Shown one piece after another: positions 1 to 12,295 of a DNA stretch of 64,000 nt (position 1 is the stretch's first letter; each line of letters opens with the position of its first letter). The notes beneath the pieces are model-generated. The model did no database searches. It saw only the letters and a list, made by a program, of their open reading frames with translations, and was not told the DNA's origin. The position numbers and the translations under genes are program-made. Source of the stretch: Reticulitermes speratus (lineage: Eukaryota; Arthropoda; Insecta; Blattodea; Rhinotermitidae); the NCBI GenBank assembly GCA_021186555.1, contig JAJKFL010000003.1, forward strand, positions 32,910,908 to 32,974,907, read 5' to 3'.

Positions 1-940
1 AATTTCCGTTAATTAAAATTTACTCTCTAGTTAATCCTTATGGAAGTGTTACAATACTTGCTCTATCTGACATGTCAATGGCGAAAGTTTATATGAAAAA
101 GTGATAATTTAAAATTATTTTTAGATAAATTTGCATGAGCTACTTGTCGGTGGTGGTTGTGGGCAACAGCCTAGAGAATTATAGGTTTTCAACGAAATTT
201 TTGGTTTAAATAGCAGAAACCATAAGGGAAGTGGAATGGTTTAATTAAAGTCATATTTTTTGACTAAAACACGCCTTTGATAATGAGCAATTAAATCCTT
301 CAACATAAGTGGTGATTCAAAGAATAATACTAACAATAATATTAATTGTGTCATATTGATGAATTTTAATAGCATGTTATCCCGTCTTATTTTTGTCATG
401 TCTATTATTTTGCCACTAACATGCTCTGTCAGTCACAAACTCCATACGCACTTGTTACATATTAACATCACAACATAAAATCTGAGAACTTTATGGCTCA
501 ATTTCTTATTCAGTGCTTTTTAAATTTTTTTCATTCTTTATAAGAATTGTTTGTAGATGTCCTTATGTCTATTTCATACGACAGACTATGCAATGCAAGC
601 AATTAATTTAATTGACACATTTCTATTAACTGGTAACGAATAATATGTCTTAAACTATAGGTCCATTGGCCTGTAGACTGATGATATTGCTTTATTCTGC
701 GAAATTGGAGATTATACAAAATATGACCAAAATAAATATAGAAAGATGTATGTCACATGACAATAAGGAAGTTACTTCCAATTCTTGTTACAGAAAGCCA
801 CCTCACCTGAATACAAGAAGAAAACAAAACAACATAAAGTAAAAAGATATCCACAAATCTGTCTTATACTCGTATGTTCCATGTTCCGTGCATTAATCAG
901 ATGTATACAATTTTTAAAAAGACCAACAAATGCACTTGAA
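1..940. other. AT-rich non-coding DNA, nothing recognised
   Basis: No reading frame, RNA gene or repeat that I can name is seen here. Base composition is strongly AT-biased, as in most of the window. It is probably intron or intergenic DNA. Confidence 0.6.
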
Positions 941-1020
941 TAAAGGAATGTAATTTTATTACTTAGTAACGAAAGACATGTTTCGGCCACTCATGTGGCC
1001 ATCTTCAGGTTGATAATAAC
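941..1020 (-). repeat. Hammerhead-like repeat copy (helix I lost)
   Basis: On the minus strand the core reads CTGAAGA (1008 to 1002), then T, then a 6-bp hairpin GGCCAC/GTGGCC with loop ATGA, then GAAA (984 to 981) and CATGTC. This is the CUGANGA-helix II-GAAA layout of a type I hammerhead with a very short helix III and a GUC cleavage triplet. The flanks do not pair as helix I, so self-cleavage is unlikely. It has the same extra T after the core GA as the better copies at 12.4 and 24.0 kb. It is probably a decayed member of that family. Confidence 0.55.
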
Positions 1021-3589
1021 AAGGCTACAATTACAATTGTAATGTGTAAAAACCAATCCACAATTAAAAAATCATAAAATTGTGGTTAAAATCACGGTTA
1101 AAAGATATAAAATGTTGCTGTACATGTAGTATATTGCTGTAGGTGATGTACAGAGAAGACAGATGTTGTAAATTATGATTCAGGTCGGTGAGCGATGATA
1201 TAAACAGCACAGTAGACCACTGTGGATTAGTTCCGGGTGTTTCACAGTGCTGTTATAGAGTTTTAGTAAGGAAATTACTATAACAAAACCGTCCCTCTAG
1301 AAAGTCTTTCGAAAACGTCTCCTTCTCCAAGCATATCAGTTAATGATTAGTCAACAATTAAAACCTATGCACTGAAGAACATAGAATATATAATCTGTCT
1401 TATATTGATTCATTTTTCGCCGTGTATATCATAAGACTACAATTCAATCAAGGTCCAATATAGTGCACTATTTGGCATTCGTAATACTTATGATAGACCG
1501 TTATAGAAAAGTAACAATACAGTCAGGTGTTGCTAGTGACCAATTGTATCCTATGATAGTTATGGAAACAATCAATTTTCTTACGGCGAGTGAGAGAGTG
1601 TCACATCCGGCATAATCCCACATACCTTGAAAGTGAATAATCTGATACGTCAAAATAAAAGTGAAGTTATGAATATTATAATGGACAGTTAATCATATAC
1701 AGCTATAAAGAAAATGCAATGTCAATCATAAATTGGTGCTTCAATGATACACTTGCGGCACTCTTTCCTCCTGTCCATTATTGACGTTTCCCCAAACTGA
1801 ATATTTTGTTAAAAGTTAGGCGAGAAGGCTATCTATTAGTAGCTATTAACACTTTTACGGCTACCTACTGTATATTTTATACAAAAATTATTCTGTAGTT
1901 CACAGAGAATACAGTGCGCTTCCGTTGGGAAGACACACGTGTTAATAAAGCATAGGCATAAAACGGCCCTTGTTAAAAAAATAATGCTCTATGTGGACAA
2001 AATTCTGAATTTTTATTTTCAAACCTGGCCTCACAAAGTGTAAACATGAAGCTCTAAATAACCGATCCAAAAAATACAATTAATATTGTGCTATCAATTA
2101 ATTCCATTTTCCTTCCAATTCTTATAGTTTTATGCTAAGATTACATAAATTTGAATTGAGTACCGTCAGTACTAAATTAAATTATTGGTCTCTAAATTGA
2201 TTCCGTGCAAGTCAACTTCATAACCTAATAATAATCTATTTATCAACGGTATTGTTCTCATTACACTGGTTTAAATTTTCTTTGCCATTGATAAGTAACC
2301 TGAGACATAATTCAATCCTTTGGAAGATTAACATAAAAGAAACATTTATGTTAATTGCCTCTTTCTATTTCAATTAGATGAGAGTAAGGTTGAGTAGCCC
2401 CTGATGCTGTCGAGTTGTTCGAATGTCCATCAGGGAGTCTTTCATCGCCCTGTCCTCCATACTTCCTGTGTTAAAGGACTCCGTTCAATAGGGGAGCAGA
2501 TTTCTCCAAGGGAATACATAAGAATAGTTAGATGCAAACTACAGGCTAAAATATTCATTCAAAAAATTTCAAGGGGATGGGCTTAGTCCCTTAAAATTCT
2601 TGGTTATGTCTCAAGGAGCTCCACTCACTTAAGTTTTCCTTTGTTAGAAAGTCGGGGAGAGTTGGCGAAAACGAATACCATATGCTGAGACGTACATAAT
2701 TCCTTCTGTGATGTCATAGGTTAGAATGCAGTTTCTGCTGTCTTTCAAGAATAAATATTTTGCTATAAGTAAGGGGAGAACATAAAACACTGTATGAGAT
2801 TTTAAAAGGAATACTGTCGGGGGGGGGGGGGTGTCATTTTAATGAAAGCAGTGATAACTAAATAGCATAATATTTAACAGGATGTTTTTCTTAGTTTATG
2901 TTTTTCGTTAGGGGCAGATGAAGTATATTTGTACAAATCCTAAGTAAAATCAAGATTGAATACATTTATGAGAATGATTAATGATCTAGTCCATTTTTAT
3001 TCTCATAAAACAATTTATTACGTGGCCTAAGTGGGACTATATAGGATATTCCGCAGCCATAAGGCTTGTGTGTATGATTAGCAGAACATGACAACACTCC
3101 ACCTACTGACATACTAACGGTTTGATATACTATGGAGTCTATCTTTTGTCGTAAAAAACCATTTTGTAAACTTTTATTTGCCTTAAATCTTCACACTATC
3201 AGAGCATTGAAATTTACATGAAAGACCAAAAGTGAAATTAATATTTAGTTCTTTACATTAATTTTAATTTTGATATTTCACGTCAGTTTTAATGACCTTT
3301 TTGTGTGAAAATAATCGCAAATCAAATCTGGTGGTGACTGTTTAAAGTTAATATCGATCAAGCATTCTTTTTATGGCTCAAGTAAGACGAAATGAACATC
3401 TGTAAAGTAATAATTTCTTATATGTAAACATTTTCAAGTAATTGGTAACATGTATTAATTAGGTCTCTCTTATTATGGTAGTACGATGGTAACTGGTAGG
3501 AGAAGTTTATAAACAAACGACATAGATAATTGATAAATATTAAGCTTATGATAAGACGAAACATCAAATTTGTTCTTTTGAGCACTTCG
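1021..3589. other. AT-rich non-coding DNA with one G-homopolymer
   Basis: No gene is recognised. A run of 13 G lies at 2819-2831, notable only because the surroundings are so AT-rich. Short reading frames here have no protein-like features. Confidence 0.55.
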
Positions 3590-3780
3590 AAGGAATATCG
3601 GGGAACGGAGATACTTGTCCACTCATTCTTACCCTTGACACTAGATGGAGTGAGCAGTCATCTTCACAAAATAGCCGGTCTACCCTTAGGGAAAGGGTCC
3701 TCAGTTCACCTTGACTAGAAGGCTGAGTGGGCTCCAGAGGCGGTCTGCACGCTTTGGAGAAAAGATAAACATCTTGGCCC
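3590..3780 (-). mobile_element. SINE fragment, tRNA-derived family, minus strand
   Basis: Read on the minus strand, this matches the shared SINE body of the window: a stretch ending in CCCACTCAGCCTTC, then a gap, then a decayed form of the GGGTAAAG...GGCC core, then CTCACTCCATCTAGTG. Better copies with the same order lie at 25386 and 61431. The tRNA-like head is not clear, so this is a truncated or decayed copy. Confidence 0.55.
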
Positions 3781-4167
3781 TAATCTGACTTAAGTTGAAT
3801 TAACAAGTAAAAACTGTTTTCACCCTATCTTAACATTTAAATAATTGAACAGAACAAACATCCAATATTGAAACATTGAAAGTTTTATAACACTGACAAT
3901 TTTAACACTTACTTTTCTTTAAGTCCGCACGCAAGATCACGCAAATTTTTTGATGGAGAAGTAGATCCCATGTGTTAGTATGAGTAAATGTGGTTCACTA
4001 TTTTAACACTCCCCTGAAGTCTTTTTGTTAGCTGTTAATTTTATGACAAGTAGGTGATTCCGTAAAGGTTGTATGACAACTTGCCATATGCCTGTCTAGT
4101 CGTGTGAGATTTACGGTTTTCAAGATGGTGAAGACTACTCTCTTCTTGGATAAGACTCCGTGTGTAA
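3781..4167. other. Unassigned AT-rich DNA
   Basis: Nothing beyond chance reading frames is seen. Confidence 0.5.
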
Positions 4168-4268
4168 TGGTAGATAATTAGAGACGTTTCGTAAGAAGCT
4201 CCATCTCTATCCGCTACTCTGAAAACGGAGGGAATAAATTTGTCTGAAACGTCGGTACTTATCTACCA
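4168..4268. repeat. Diverged inverted pair of the GAAACGTC repeat
   Basis: The segment at 4168-4190 (plus strand) and the segment at 4246-4268 (minus strand) match at roughly 18 of 23 positions. Both run GAAACGTC followed by a TATCTACCA-type tail. The pair therefore reads outward from a spacer of about 55 bp. The same GAAACGTC...TA..CTACCA order recurs at about 50911. The hammerhead CUGANGA box is not recognisable here, so this is a decayed inverted pair of the same broad repeat type. Confidence 0.4.
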
Positions 4269-5321
4269 GACTATAAGACGTCACGCCCAAGGATATTAAT
4301 CTTATTACGTACACCTGTTTCCTGCTTTGGAAATGGCAAGCTGAATTCCGATTGGTGTTTGTCTTCTGATATGTGAGGCCGTGTATTGTGAGAACCGCAC
4401 TAGACATATTTCGTAGCCACCGTCGTGTGAAACAGACATCTCACATGAATCCCCAAAGTCGTTATTTAACTGAACAATTGAGATCTTTGCATACCTGACT
4501 GGGGTTTTCTGTGTAAGAGTATTCTTGACAGCCAGCATTTGTATGTTCGCTCAGTGTGGACTTGCGTTTGTCCGGTCACGTTTGGATGTACATTTTGCCA
4601 GTCCTACGCATGCCGTCCACATGTGAGCTGTGGAATAACAATCTGCCGCATAACCATTCGTGGAAACGGAAGCGTTTCCATCCATGCTTACTGCCTATTG
4701 TCTAGAATAAAGAAATATTTTCGCTGCCAAAAAGCAAATGCGCTTTATAATAATCAAATTATTCCATGCTTTGTCATTCAGTGCATAAAGAGTATTCTAT
4801 ATTTTTCTGTTTATTGTCCGTTTCTTAGTAAAATTTAGGGGCATAAAATAGTTGCCATAACACAGGGAATGGAAGGAGTTCTTTTACACGAAAGTGATTT
4901 TAAAATTTGATGAATATAGGACAAGCAATTAGATAGATCTAGCAGTATGCTCCTACTGCTCAACTATTTTAAAATAATTTATATATTATTTCCTATGTAT
5001 CTTTCGGACTTCTCTCCTCCTCTCTCACACTTCTTTTGGATCAAACACTCCTCTCACATTCTGGTCTTGTTTTCTGTCATTTTAAGCCATGAGTTATTAA
5101 CATTTTAAAGTGTTTTTATTGATTGAAATAAAGAGACTGGTGATTGGCAGTGGTGCACTTAGGAATATGGTGTCATTTTTATGGTATGGTTGTTTTAATT
5201 TTATGTTCTACTAGTTATTACCATTCAGGAATAATTCATAATGTTCATAATAGTAATGTTGTTTCGGCAATGTAGAAGATTTTTACGAGTAACTGCAAAC
5301 AAAATATTGTCCCTTTGCACA
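4269..5321. other. Unassigned DNA
   Basis: A stretch of somewhat higher GC lies at about 4540-4700 and contains an open frame of 99 codons on the plus strand. Its product is Cys- and Ile-rich and looks like no known family. No splice context or homology is recognisable. I do not call a gene. Confidence 0.4.
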
Positions 5322-5610
5322 CTATGAAGGCATATGAGGGACTTGAAGTATAGCTCCCTTCATTCTTATCCTCGTCATTACTTGGAGGTGAGAGGTCAGC
5401 TTAACTCGTCGGCCCAAGCCCAACCTGTAGAAAAACCCAAGCCTTTGTGCACTGAATAGGAAGCTGTGTAGGCTCCAGTGCAAGACTGGACATTTTAGAG
5501 AATAAAAGTTTTTGTCCCGCTGGGTATCAAACCACGTTTGCGCGGTACCCCAGCTCATAACCTTATCACTACCCTGATTCCGCTGTCTCGGCTTACATAT
5601 TAGGAGTTGA
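5322..5610 (-). mobile_element. SINE copy, tRNA-derived, minus strand
   Basis: On the minus strand a B-box-like GGTTTGATACCC element (from about 5533 down) is followed by the body: GGGAC, TAAAATGTCCAGTC, GGAGCCTACACAGCTTCC, and a decayed GGGTAAAG..GGCC core. Head, linker and body come in the order seen in the other copies. A 128-codon frame spans the element and is an accident of the repeat, not a gene. Confidence 0.65.
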
Positions 5611-8600
5611 ATGATAGCATACGTAATACAAAGAAACATTCTTTCATCATACACCTCTGTTCTTGTGTGCTTAATTTTCAGCGCTGTCGAAGTAAGTAGC
5701 AGTGGCAACTGAAGTTGAAAAATAGTCTTGGATATAAAGATGGAATCTTAAAAATTACTTTCTCAGGAATCGATTTTCATCATTGTTAGAATTTTTGTTT
5801 CAACTCTGTAATAGAACATACTGGGATAAGCTTAAGCAGAGGCCTTGCAAGTTAATACAATTTAAATTATAGCGACGTGTCAAAATTGTAAAAAATAATT
5901 TTGGAGAAAATCTAATAGAAGGACAGTATTTGCTTTAATGTAATAATTTAAAAAAAGTTACTTTAGAAAGTTGTAAAAATTTGCTCCTTTGCAATTGTAG
6001 TCTTTGAGTACATTAATATCATTAGGTGGAGCTTATTATATGTAAATAGTTGAAAGTACGAAATGGCTTAATTTAAAATTTTTAGGCTTCGTTATAAATA
6101 TACTTTCTTCAGAAACAGCAGTATGTATTTTGTAATATAAAATCTATTCAGTATAACTTTGAAGAGTTAACAATCAGATAATGTATGAAATTAAAAGAAA
6201 ATAAAAGTGTGCAATTTATTTTACTTTATTTTGAAGCAAAATGTGATCTACTTTTAAAGTATGGGCCAACTGTGGGTTAGAAAGTTATGTTTCAGTGGAT
6301 TGAATGGATCATTCGTTAATTATCAATTACTTTCCAAAGTGTAATTAAATTATTAGTGTGTTATTTTGAATATTGTTAGCGTGTAAATGTAGTGACTGCT
6401 TTCACTACCGAGATGTATGTGGTTTGTCAGGAGATCGATCCTAGTAAGAATCTGGTGAAAGAAATACAAGGTGTTTCATAAACAAGGGATAAGAGTGTAA
6501 AAGGAATAATATATTATAATCACTGTAAAAAACGCCTACTACTTTTATATAGGCCTAGGTGAGTTTTCTCTGTCTCTCTCTCTCTTTACTTTCTGTTTTG
6601 CAAACTTCTGTACGTGTTCGATTGGTGTTCCCGCCATCCGTTTTGTTGGGGCTATAACTAAAGATACGAGACAAGCGAACGGAGGAAGCTTGGTTTATGG
6701 GTTTGCATCCCGCAGTCAGAGGCTTGAAGCATCTCTATGCTAGTGGTACAAACTTGCGGTTTCGTCTTACATCACACCGTGTTCACCTATAGACAAACTC
6801 TTCTGGGTCTGCCTAACATAATTTCTCCACCAGTTTGCGTTTATATTTTTTCCCGAAAATATTTTTCATTCACTCCTGAATAGAGGAAGATGAAACATTA
6901 ACCAAGAGGGGCCTTTAAGCTTTTCCGCCTGCCTATCATCTTTCTTCTCTGTAAAGATTTATTTTTGCTGTGAACCCTTACTTGTGTTCTTGCTCACCCT
7001 CCTGTTGCTTTATGTGAACACTAAAGTAAAGCGACATATAACGGTTCTTGTTACGCAGGAACTTTATTCCTGAGATGGCGAAAAACGTGAAGTTCTTAAT
7101 TTTTTTTGTTAGCTGCTTCCCCCCACATCTGAGGCCATCACCACTGAAAGTCTTTGAAAATTGGTTGTCCTTACACAAGTCTGTGCACAGATACGTGATG
7201 TGTATTGACGCGCTTCGTTGTGTGCCTCTTGTCTCTAGACTACTACATAGCCTTCTGCGTGTCTGTGTTGGTGGCAATATTCAATCTTTATTTTCACAAC
7301 AAATAAGGACACGACTGAGACAAACGCTGAGTTAGTAAAATCTTATTTCATAGAAGATGATCTTTGTGTAAGAAGTGATTGCACGGTCAAGTTTGAAACT
7401 TCAGTAGATCTTTATCCCAACTTTTCTACTTGCTCTGCACTCAATCAAAGATGAATATTTCCTTCCTCTCATCCTTTTAGTGTGTAAATCACTCCTTTCT
7501 CTAGTTCTGCTTCAAAGCTGTGATCCAAAAACACACAATTAAAACTGTGGATTTTAAGCCTACAGAAAGGAAGCTGAAGTATAATCTTCATCCCAAGGAA
7601 ACAGGAAGTGCGTGTGTTTAATTTATTGGCGTGTGAAAAATACCAGAAACTTCTTTGTGTATAAAATCTTCGATTATTCCTCGAAAAATAATAGTGGTCA
7701 TACCTGAAATGCAATAAATAAAATGTTACTTAATAAAAGTGAAAATGTTGCGTACGTTATAAAGTTTTGTGCTCTATACAATGTGCATTGGCTTACATGG
7801 CAAACTTATTTAAAGGAACTGTTTACAGGCTTAGTTGTAAATATAGAATCGTTGGTGGAATCGAATCAATACGAAGTGTAACTTGTTTGGAATATGCCTT
7901 ATTGCAATAATAGTGTTAACTATTACCGCATCGGACTGGATATGATAGTTAGTGAATTAATAAGGAAGGTTGGGTAATATCACATTTTTAATCTGAGAGG
8001 TTTTAAATTAAGTTTCGGCTCTTAATGTCAGTTTTGAACTATGTACTCTGTAGACTTAACCATGTAGCTGAAGATATGTACTTTATATCCTTTGTTAATG
8101 AGGAAGGAATGGTGTTCCCGGTGAAAGATTTTGGCGGCCGACATAATGATTTTGTTGATGATGAAAACGTTCATAATAAGTAAATAATAATGATTTATAA
8201 TGTGTATATTTAGAATTACTTCCGACTGAGCTTGGAAATTGAATTTATAATTAGGCCATCTATCGCCGGCATTTTCTGTTTATTAAAAGTTAATTTATAT
8301 TTAGGAATAATAATATATGTAGTTAATAAGTTTTCAGTGAACAGATACAACTCACATGAAAGTCTTTAAAAAAACTTAGTTAATAACTACAGATAATACA
8401 CGAGTAAGCTAGATGAAACAGGGTGTTTACTTTGGGGTAGGAATTCAGCTGTTGTAAAATTTACATGCATTATAATCTTAGTACGCTAGCAAAGAAATGT
8501 AATCCAGAAGCTTTTAAGTTCCATACTAAATACGTATTCCTTTACTTCAATTAGATTTAACAAGTTTTAAACCTAACTATTTTATCATTTTCTGTCTTCT

Positions 8601-11404
8601 GCTGTATTTTTTTTTTTATAAAAATCAAATAATATAATCAGGGTGGAATTTCCTTAAAATATAAATTTTGTTGCTTCTAATATATTTGTATATATGCTAC
8701 AAACACACATCTCTAAACTGCTTTCATATCTTGGATTGTCTCTGATATTTCAATATGGCGTCAAGCGCAATAATCATAGACTTCTTATGATAAGTTTATG
8801 AAATATTCACCCGGCAGGAACATTCTTAGTAATACCCACAACGGAGATAAATGTTCACTGGGTTTATTCTAATCAAATATTTACTTATATACACCTACAC
8901 CCAGTGATCGATTGAAATACCATTATTTAATTAATAAATATTCTTTACAATAAGCTGGATAACATGTATTAACGATATGTATTACCTCGTTAATATTTCA
9001 GATGAAGGCTTAAAAATAGCTTCGTAACGAGCAATACAAACCAAGAAGTATGAGTAATATAAAATCTAATATTAATGTTGTAATATTTATATAACAAAAT
9101 TACTTAAAGCTGAGTATATTCTAAGTCCTTCCTTGCGATGCGAAATAAGATGTACAAAATTTACTCGCAACTTTCCTTTTGTAGTCATTAAATTGGCCTA
9201 CGATTTGAGGCCATAATTTTTATAATGAAAATTATTGCAATCACCCATCTTTGATTAACTGTGTACATGTTTACCATCATAAAAAATGGAATTTTTTCTA
9301 AATTTATTGGAAAAAAATCTTGAATACTCTTTTTACATTTTCCTTCTGGGTAGAATAACAAACAGCAAAGAGTTTAACCTTATGCTTGTTTTCAAATCAG
9401 CTGATTCGTTTACAGCTGTCGTGCAGCCAACCTTCCAACAATACATACATAAATTTTATTCAGCGCTTGTTTTATGAATGTTTTGATGATATCAGACGAC
9501 AATCATTAGTAGCTGTTTTATACCTACATTATTAATCTTGGCCTAACATTTGTGTTTACACTGTCACTTGCTATAATAATAAACTGCAATGATATTTTTA
9601 TATGTCGCACAACATATAAGTCCTATCAGGTTTCAGAGGCAATGGATTTAGGAGTCATCAATTTTTCACAAATGATGTAATTAGCTTTTGCTGTCTTTAA
9701 ACCCAAGATTTGAAAATTAAAAATAATGATATTTTACTGTCACTTAACGAGTACAGGGATTACGACTTTTTATGATTGATACAAGGTTAATACATGAATA
9801 TTATTACTAATGATCAACAGCATCAAATTAATTCAATGATGATGTGATATATTATTTAAAAAATGATAGCTATATAAACACTTTATCGACGTTGTATTTA
9901 CTTGCCGTCTGGGGAGGTTTACAAGAATTTATAATAATTTAATACTTGAGTGATAACGATAGGTAAATTGAAGTTTATTTGAGCACAAATTAATGAAAAT
10001 TTACATTTTAATGCGAGTGAATTAAGAAGTAAACACACTGAATAAAGTTTCGCATTAGAATAAATATTTAAACGTGGAAGGTTAATAAATAAATTGAAGA
10101 AAGATTGTAACCAGTGGAAGTTTAAAATATCAAGAGACCTTTTAAAAATAAAAGGGCTTTTAATCAATGAAGATTCTGAACAAATTACGAGACTAATTAA
10201 TTTGCAGTAAGAAAAGTATAAGATAAAATAATTTAAAAGTCCTCAGCAAGGTAAGATACCTTAATTGCTATGTGAATAATGAGCAGTAAAAATTGACAAC
10301 AGGCGAGTAAGGACGTATTATTTGGAAAATAAACATTTTAGCCAATTTCAATTCGCTAAGGAAAGATGTAGATTCTTGTGAAACTTCCATTTTTTACGTT
10401 TTTAAAATTTCAAACTTTCAACGACCTACACAAAATTTAATATGATTATTCTGCCATTGAAGATACCTCGAATATCCTAATGTTTAATTTTATATAACGG
10501 GTAATAAAATGGCGGAGTAAGATATTTTGAGGTGACAGCTATCTTTAATACGGGATCCTGATATAATGTTTGCCAACAGATTTTTTTTTGTAAATATTCT
10601 AACATTTCAGTTCACATTTTAGAATGCGGAACAAAATACGACTGCATAAATCTGTATTAATCTGGTAGCTTGTTGGCGATAACCAACGAAGAACCAAAGA
10701 TCGGTATTTTAAATCTGTTACAGAGGAATCTTTCGTAACTATTTACTAATTCTGTGCGAGTTACTCTTTAATAAATCAATGTTTAGAAATATGTTGACGT
10801 TATGAAAATTAGTGTTTATTTTCGAAAAATTTAAAGAAGAAAATTTTGTATTTTGGTAATATACTCTATTTGCCCCTGATTATGCTAGTCGTAATTTATT
10901 TTAATAGGATATATTATTTAAATCTTAATATTGTAAGTGGCTGGAAAATATTTCATAAACTTAGACTAAGAATAACATATAAATATATTCCTATTGATTT
11001 GAATTTCTTTATCAAATATGACCTTCTTTATACTGTTGTTATTTCTGATGGACGTTGCTTTTCCAAACACATAATTTTTTAAGAAGGTGAAGAACTATCA
11101 TTTGCTCCAATAAAGCTTCTACTATGAAGACTATCAGTCAAGCAGAGTACTTAAAAACCCGAAAACCCATAAGTTAAAATCCAAACCAAAAACGTACTGG
11201 AACATTACTTTGTTTCGTCAGACACTAGGCTTAATAAAATTGGTTACTTGAAGCTTACAATATTTTAATTACTATTATGAAAAGTAGCATGTGTTATGTT
11301 AACATTTTTGCAAAGTTTATCGCATCAGTAGGAGTCTATAATAATACTGATGCATTCTCTAGCTTATTTTTACCTTGTGAGTATATTATATTATTGTGTT
11401 TTCT
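5611..11404. other. Long AT-rich stretch without identifiable genes
   Basis: This is the longest feature-poor part of the first third. A pyrimidine run (TCTCTGTCTCTCTCTC type) lies at 6566-6587. A plus-strand frame at 7048-7335 contains a Met at 7075 followed by a short hydrophobic stretch. Its Kozak context is weak, no splice site supports it, and the composition looks like chance. Nothing else is supported. Confidence 0.5.
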
Positions 11405-11413
11405 GTGCCACAG

Positions 11414-11542
11414 GTCGTCAGGGCTCCACAAGTGTTTTATCGGCCGCGTTCTCTTACGGTAAGCTCGGTCGCGTCTCTCCTCCTCGGTCTCCGACAAACA
11501 TCCGTCTTCATCCGCTCATTCGAAAAGTAGGTCGTCTCGGTC
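11414..11542 (+). promoter_or_regulatory. CpG-rich 5' UTR or promoter-proximal region, candidate
   Basis: This stretch has many CpG dinucleotides in an otherwise AT-rich, CpG-poor window. It starts directly after a good 3' splice-site sequence (TTTTCTGTGCCACAG ending at 11413). It also contains a very good donor, ACG|GTAAGC, at 11459. Either 11414-11458 is a small non-coding exon, or transcription starts within 11460-11542, where a pyrimidine-rich CTCTCCTCCTCGG tract lies. An in-frame TAG at 11528-11530 separates this stretch from the reading frame that follows. Confidence 0.4.
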
Positions 11543-11638
11543 ATGTTGTTATTCAATATGGCTGCTTCCTTCGGCCGTCACCGTGACTTTCAGTTGATGA
11601 AGGACGACCTGAAAGAATCTCAACGTGGGACAAGAAAG
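11543..11638 (+). CDS. Candidate first coding exon, product unknown
   Basis: Two in-frame ATGs (11543 and 11558) open a frame that runs to a strong donor, AAG|GTGAGC, with the exon ending at 11638. From 11558 it gives exactly 27 codons (phase 0): MAASFGRHRDF, then QLMKDDLKESQ, then RGTRK. I favour the second ATG because an AATATGGCT context and an Ala-Ala start are common, but the first cannot be excluded. The 27 residues are hydrophilic, with a charged KDDLKES segment and a basic end, and show no signal peptide. The segment is CpG-rich and unlike its neighbours, which suits a host first exon. I do not recognise the family and found no second exon, so the intron would be long. A retro-inserted or dead copy is possible. 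Confidence 0.4.
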
Positions 11639-12295
11639 GTGAGCTACTGAAATTCTTGTTTTGTCTCTTAGCAATGATTTCCTTCTTACTACAGCAGAGT
11701 TGCTCGGTCAATACGAAACTACATGCACTTAAACTAGACGACAGTTGAGTATTGCTTACTCCACCAAGTTCTTAGCAGTGTTAAAAAAAACCCACCCACC
11801 ATTTACAAAGTAAATAACCGTTAAGACAAGGGCAAAGAAAATTGAAAGTTCTGCTTAAACACAGAAAGTACAATGAATTGTAATTTTATGGTCTCGTGTT
11901 TTAAAGCCCCAGTTTTTTAAAAAATATAATTTTTGTTGTTTTTAAAAATGTTAAAATTAAAACTATTTATTACTGTGCCAAAAGTGTTAGAACTGAAAAT
12001 TCCCATTAACACCAGCAAGTATTTAAATGTCCATTGCACATGTGTTTGTCAGTATGCCTTCTTATCACTACATTGTGATTTACGGAGAAATACATTTCAC
12101 AAAAGCTTTTGTCTTTGCGTCAGTTATCGTTGTTGTCATTTAGTGGATGTATTTTTTTGGTTTTTAGTAGTTGATAAGCGTTTCCGTTTTCGTTCTAAGA
12201 AATACTCTACAATTAAGGAATATTTTAAAGTTATGTTAATGGCCTATGGCGAAAACACATTATATATTTATAACTGAAAATAAGAGTTTAACTAG
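11639..12295. other. Possible first-intron DNA, AT-rich
   Basis: The stretch follows the donor at 11639. No acceptor followed by an open frame with protein-like composition was found. The 114-codon frame at 11933-12277 is AT-rich and has no recognisable domain. Confidence 0.4.

Noticed and set aside
4539..4838. 99-codon Cys-rich plus frame as a secreted peptide gene
   Set aside because: No signal peptide by eye, no ordered Cys pattern and no splice or polyA context.
5322..5708. 128-codon open frame on the minus strand
   Set aside because: It spans a SINE copy; the peptide is just the repeat translated.
6465..6500. Possible mariner-type transposon end (GGTGTTTCATAAACAAGGG)
   Set aside because: No matching inverted end or transposase remnant was found nearby.
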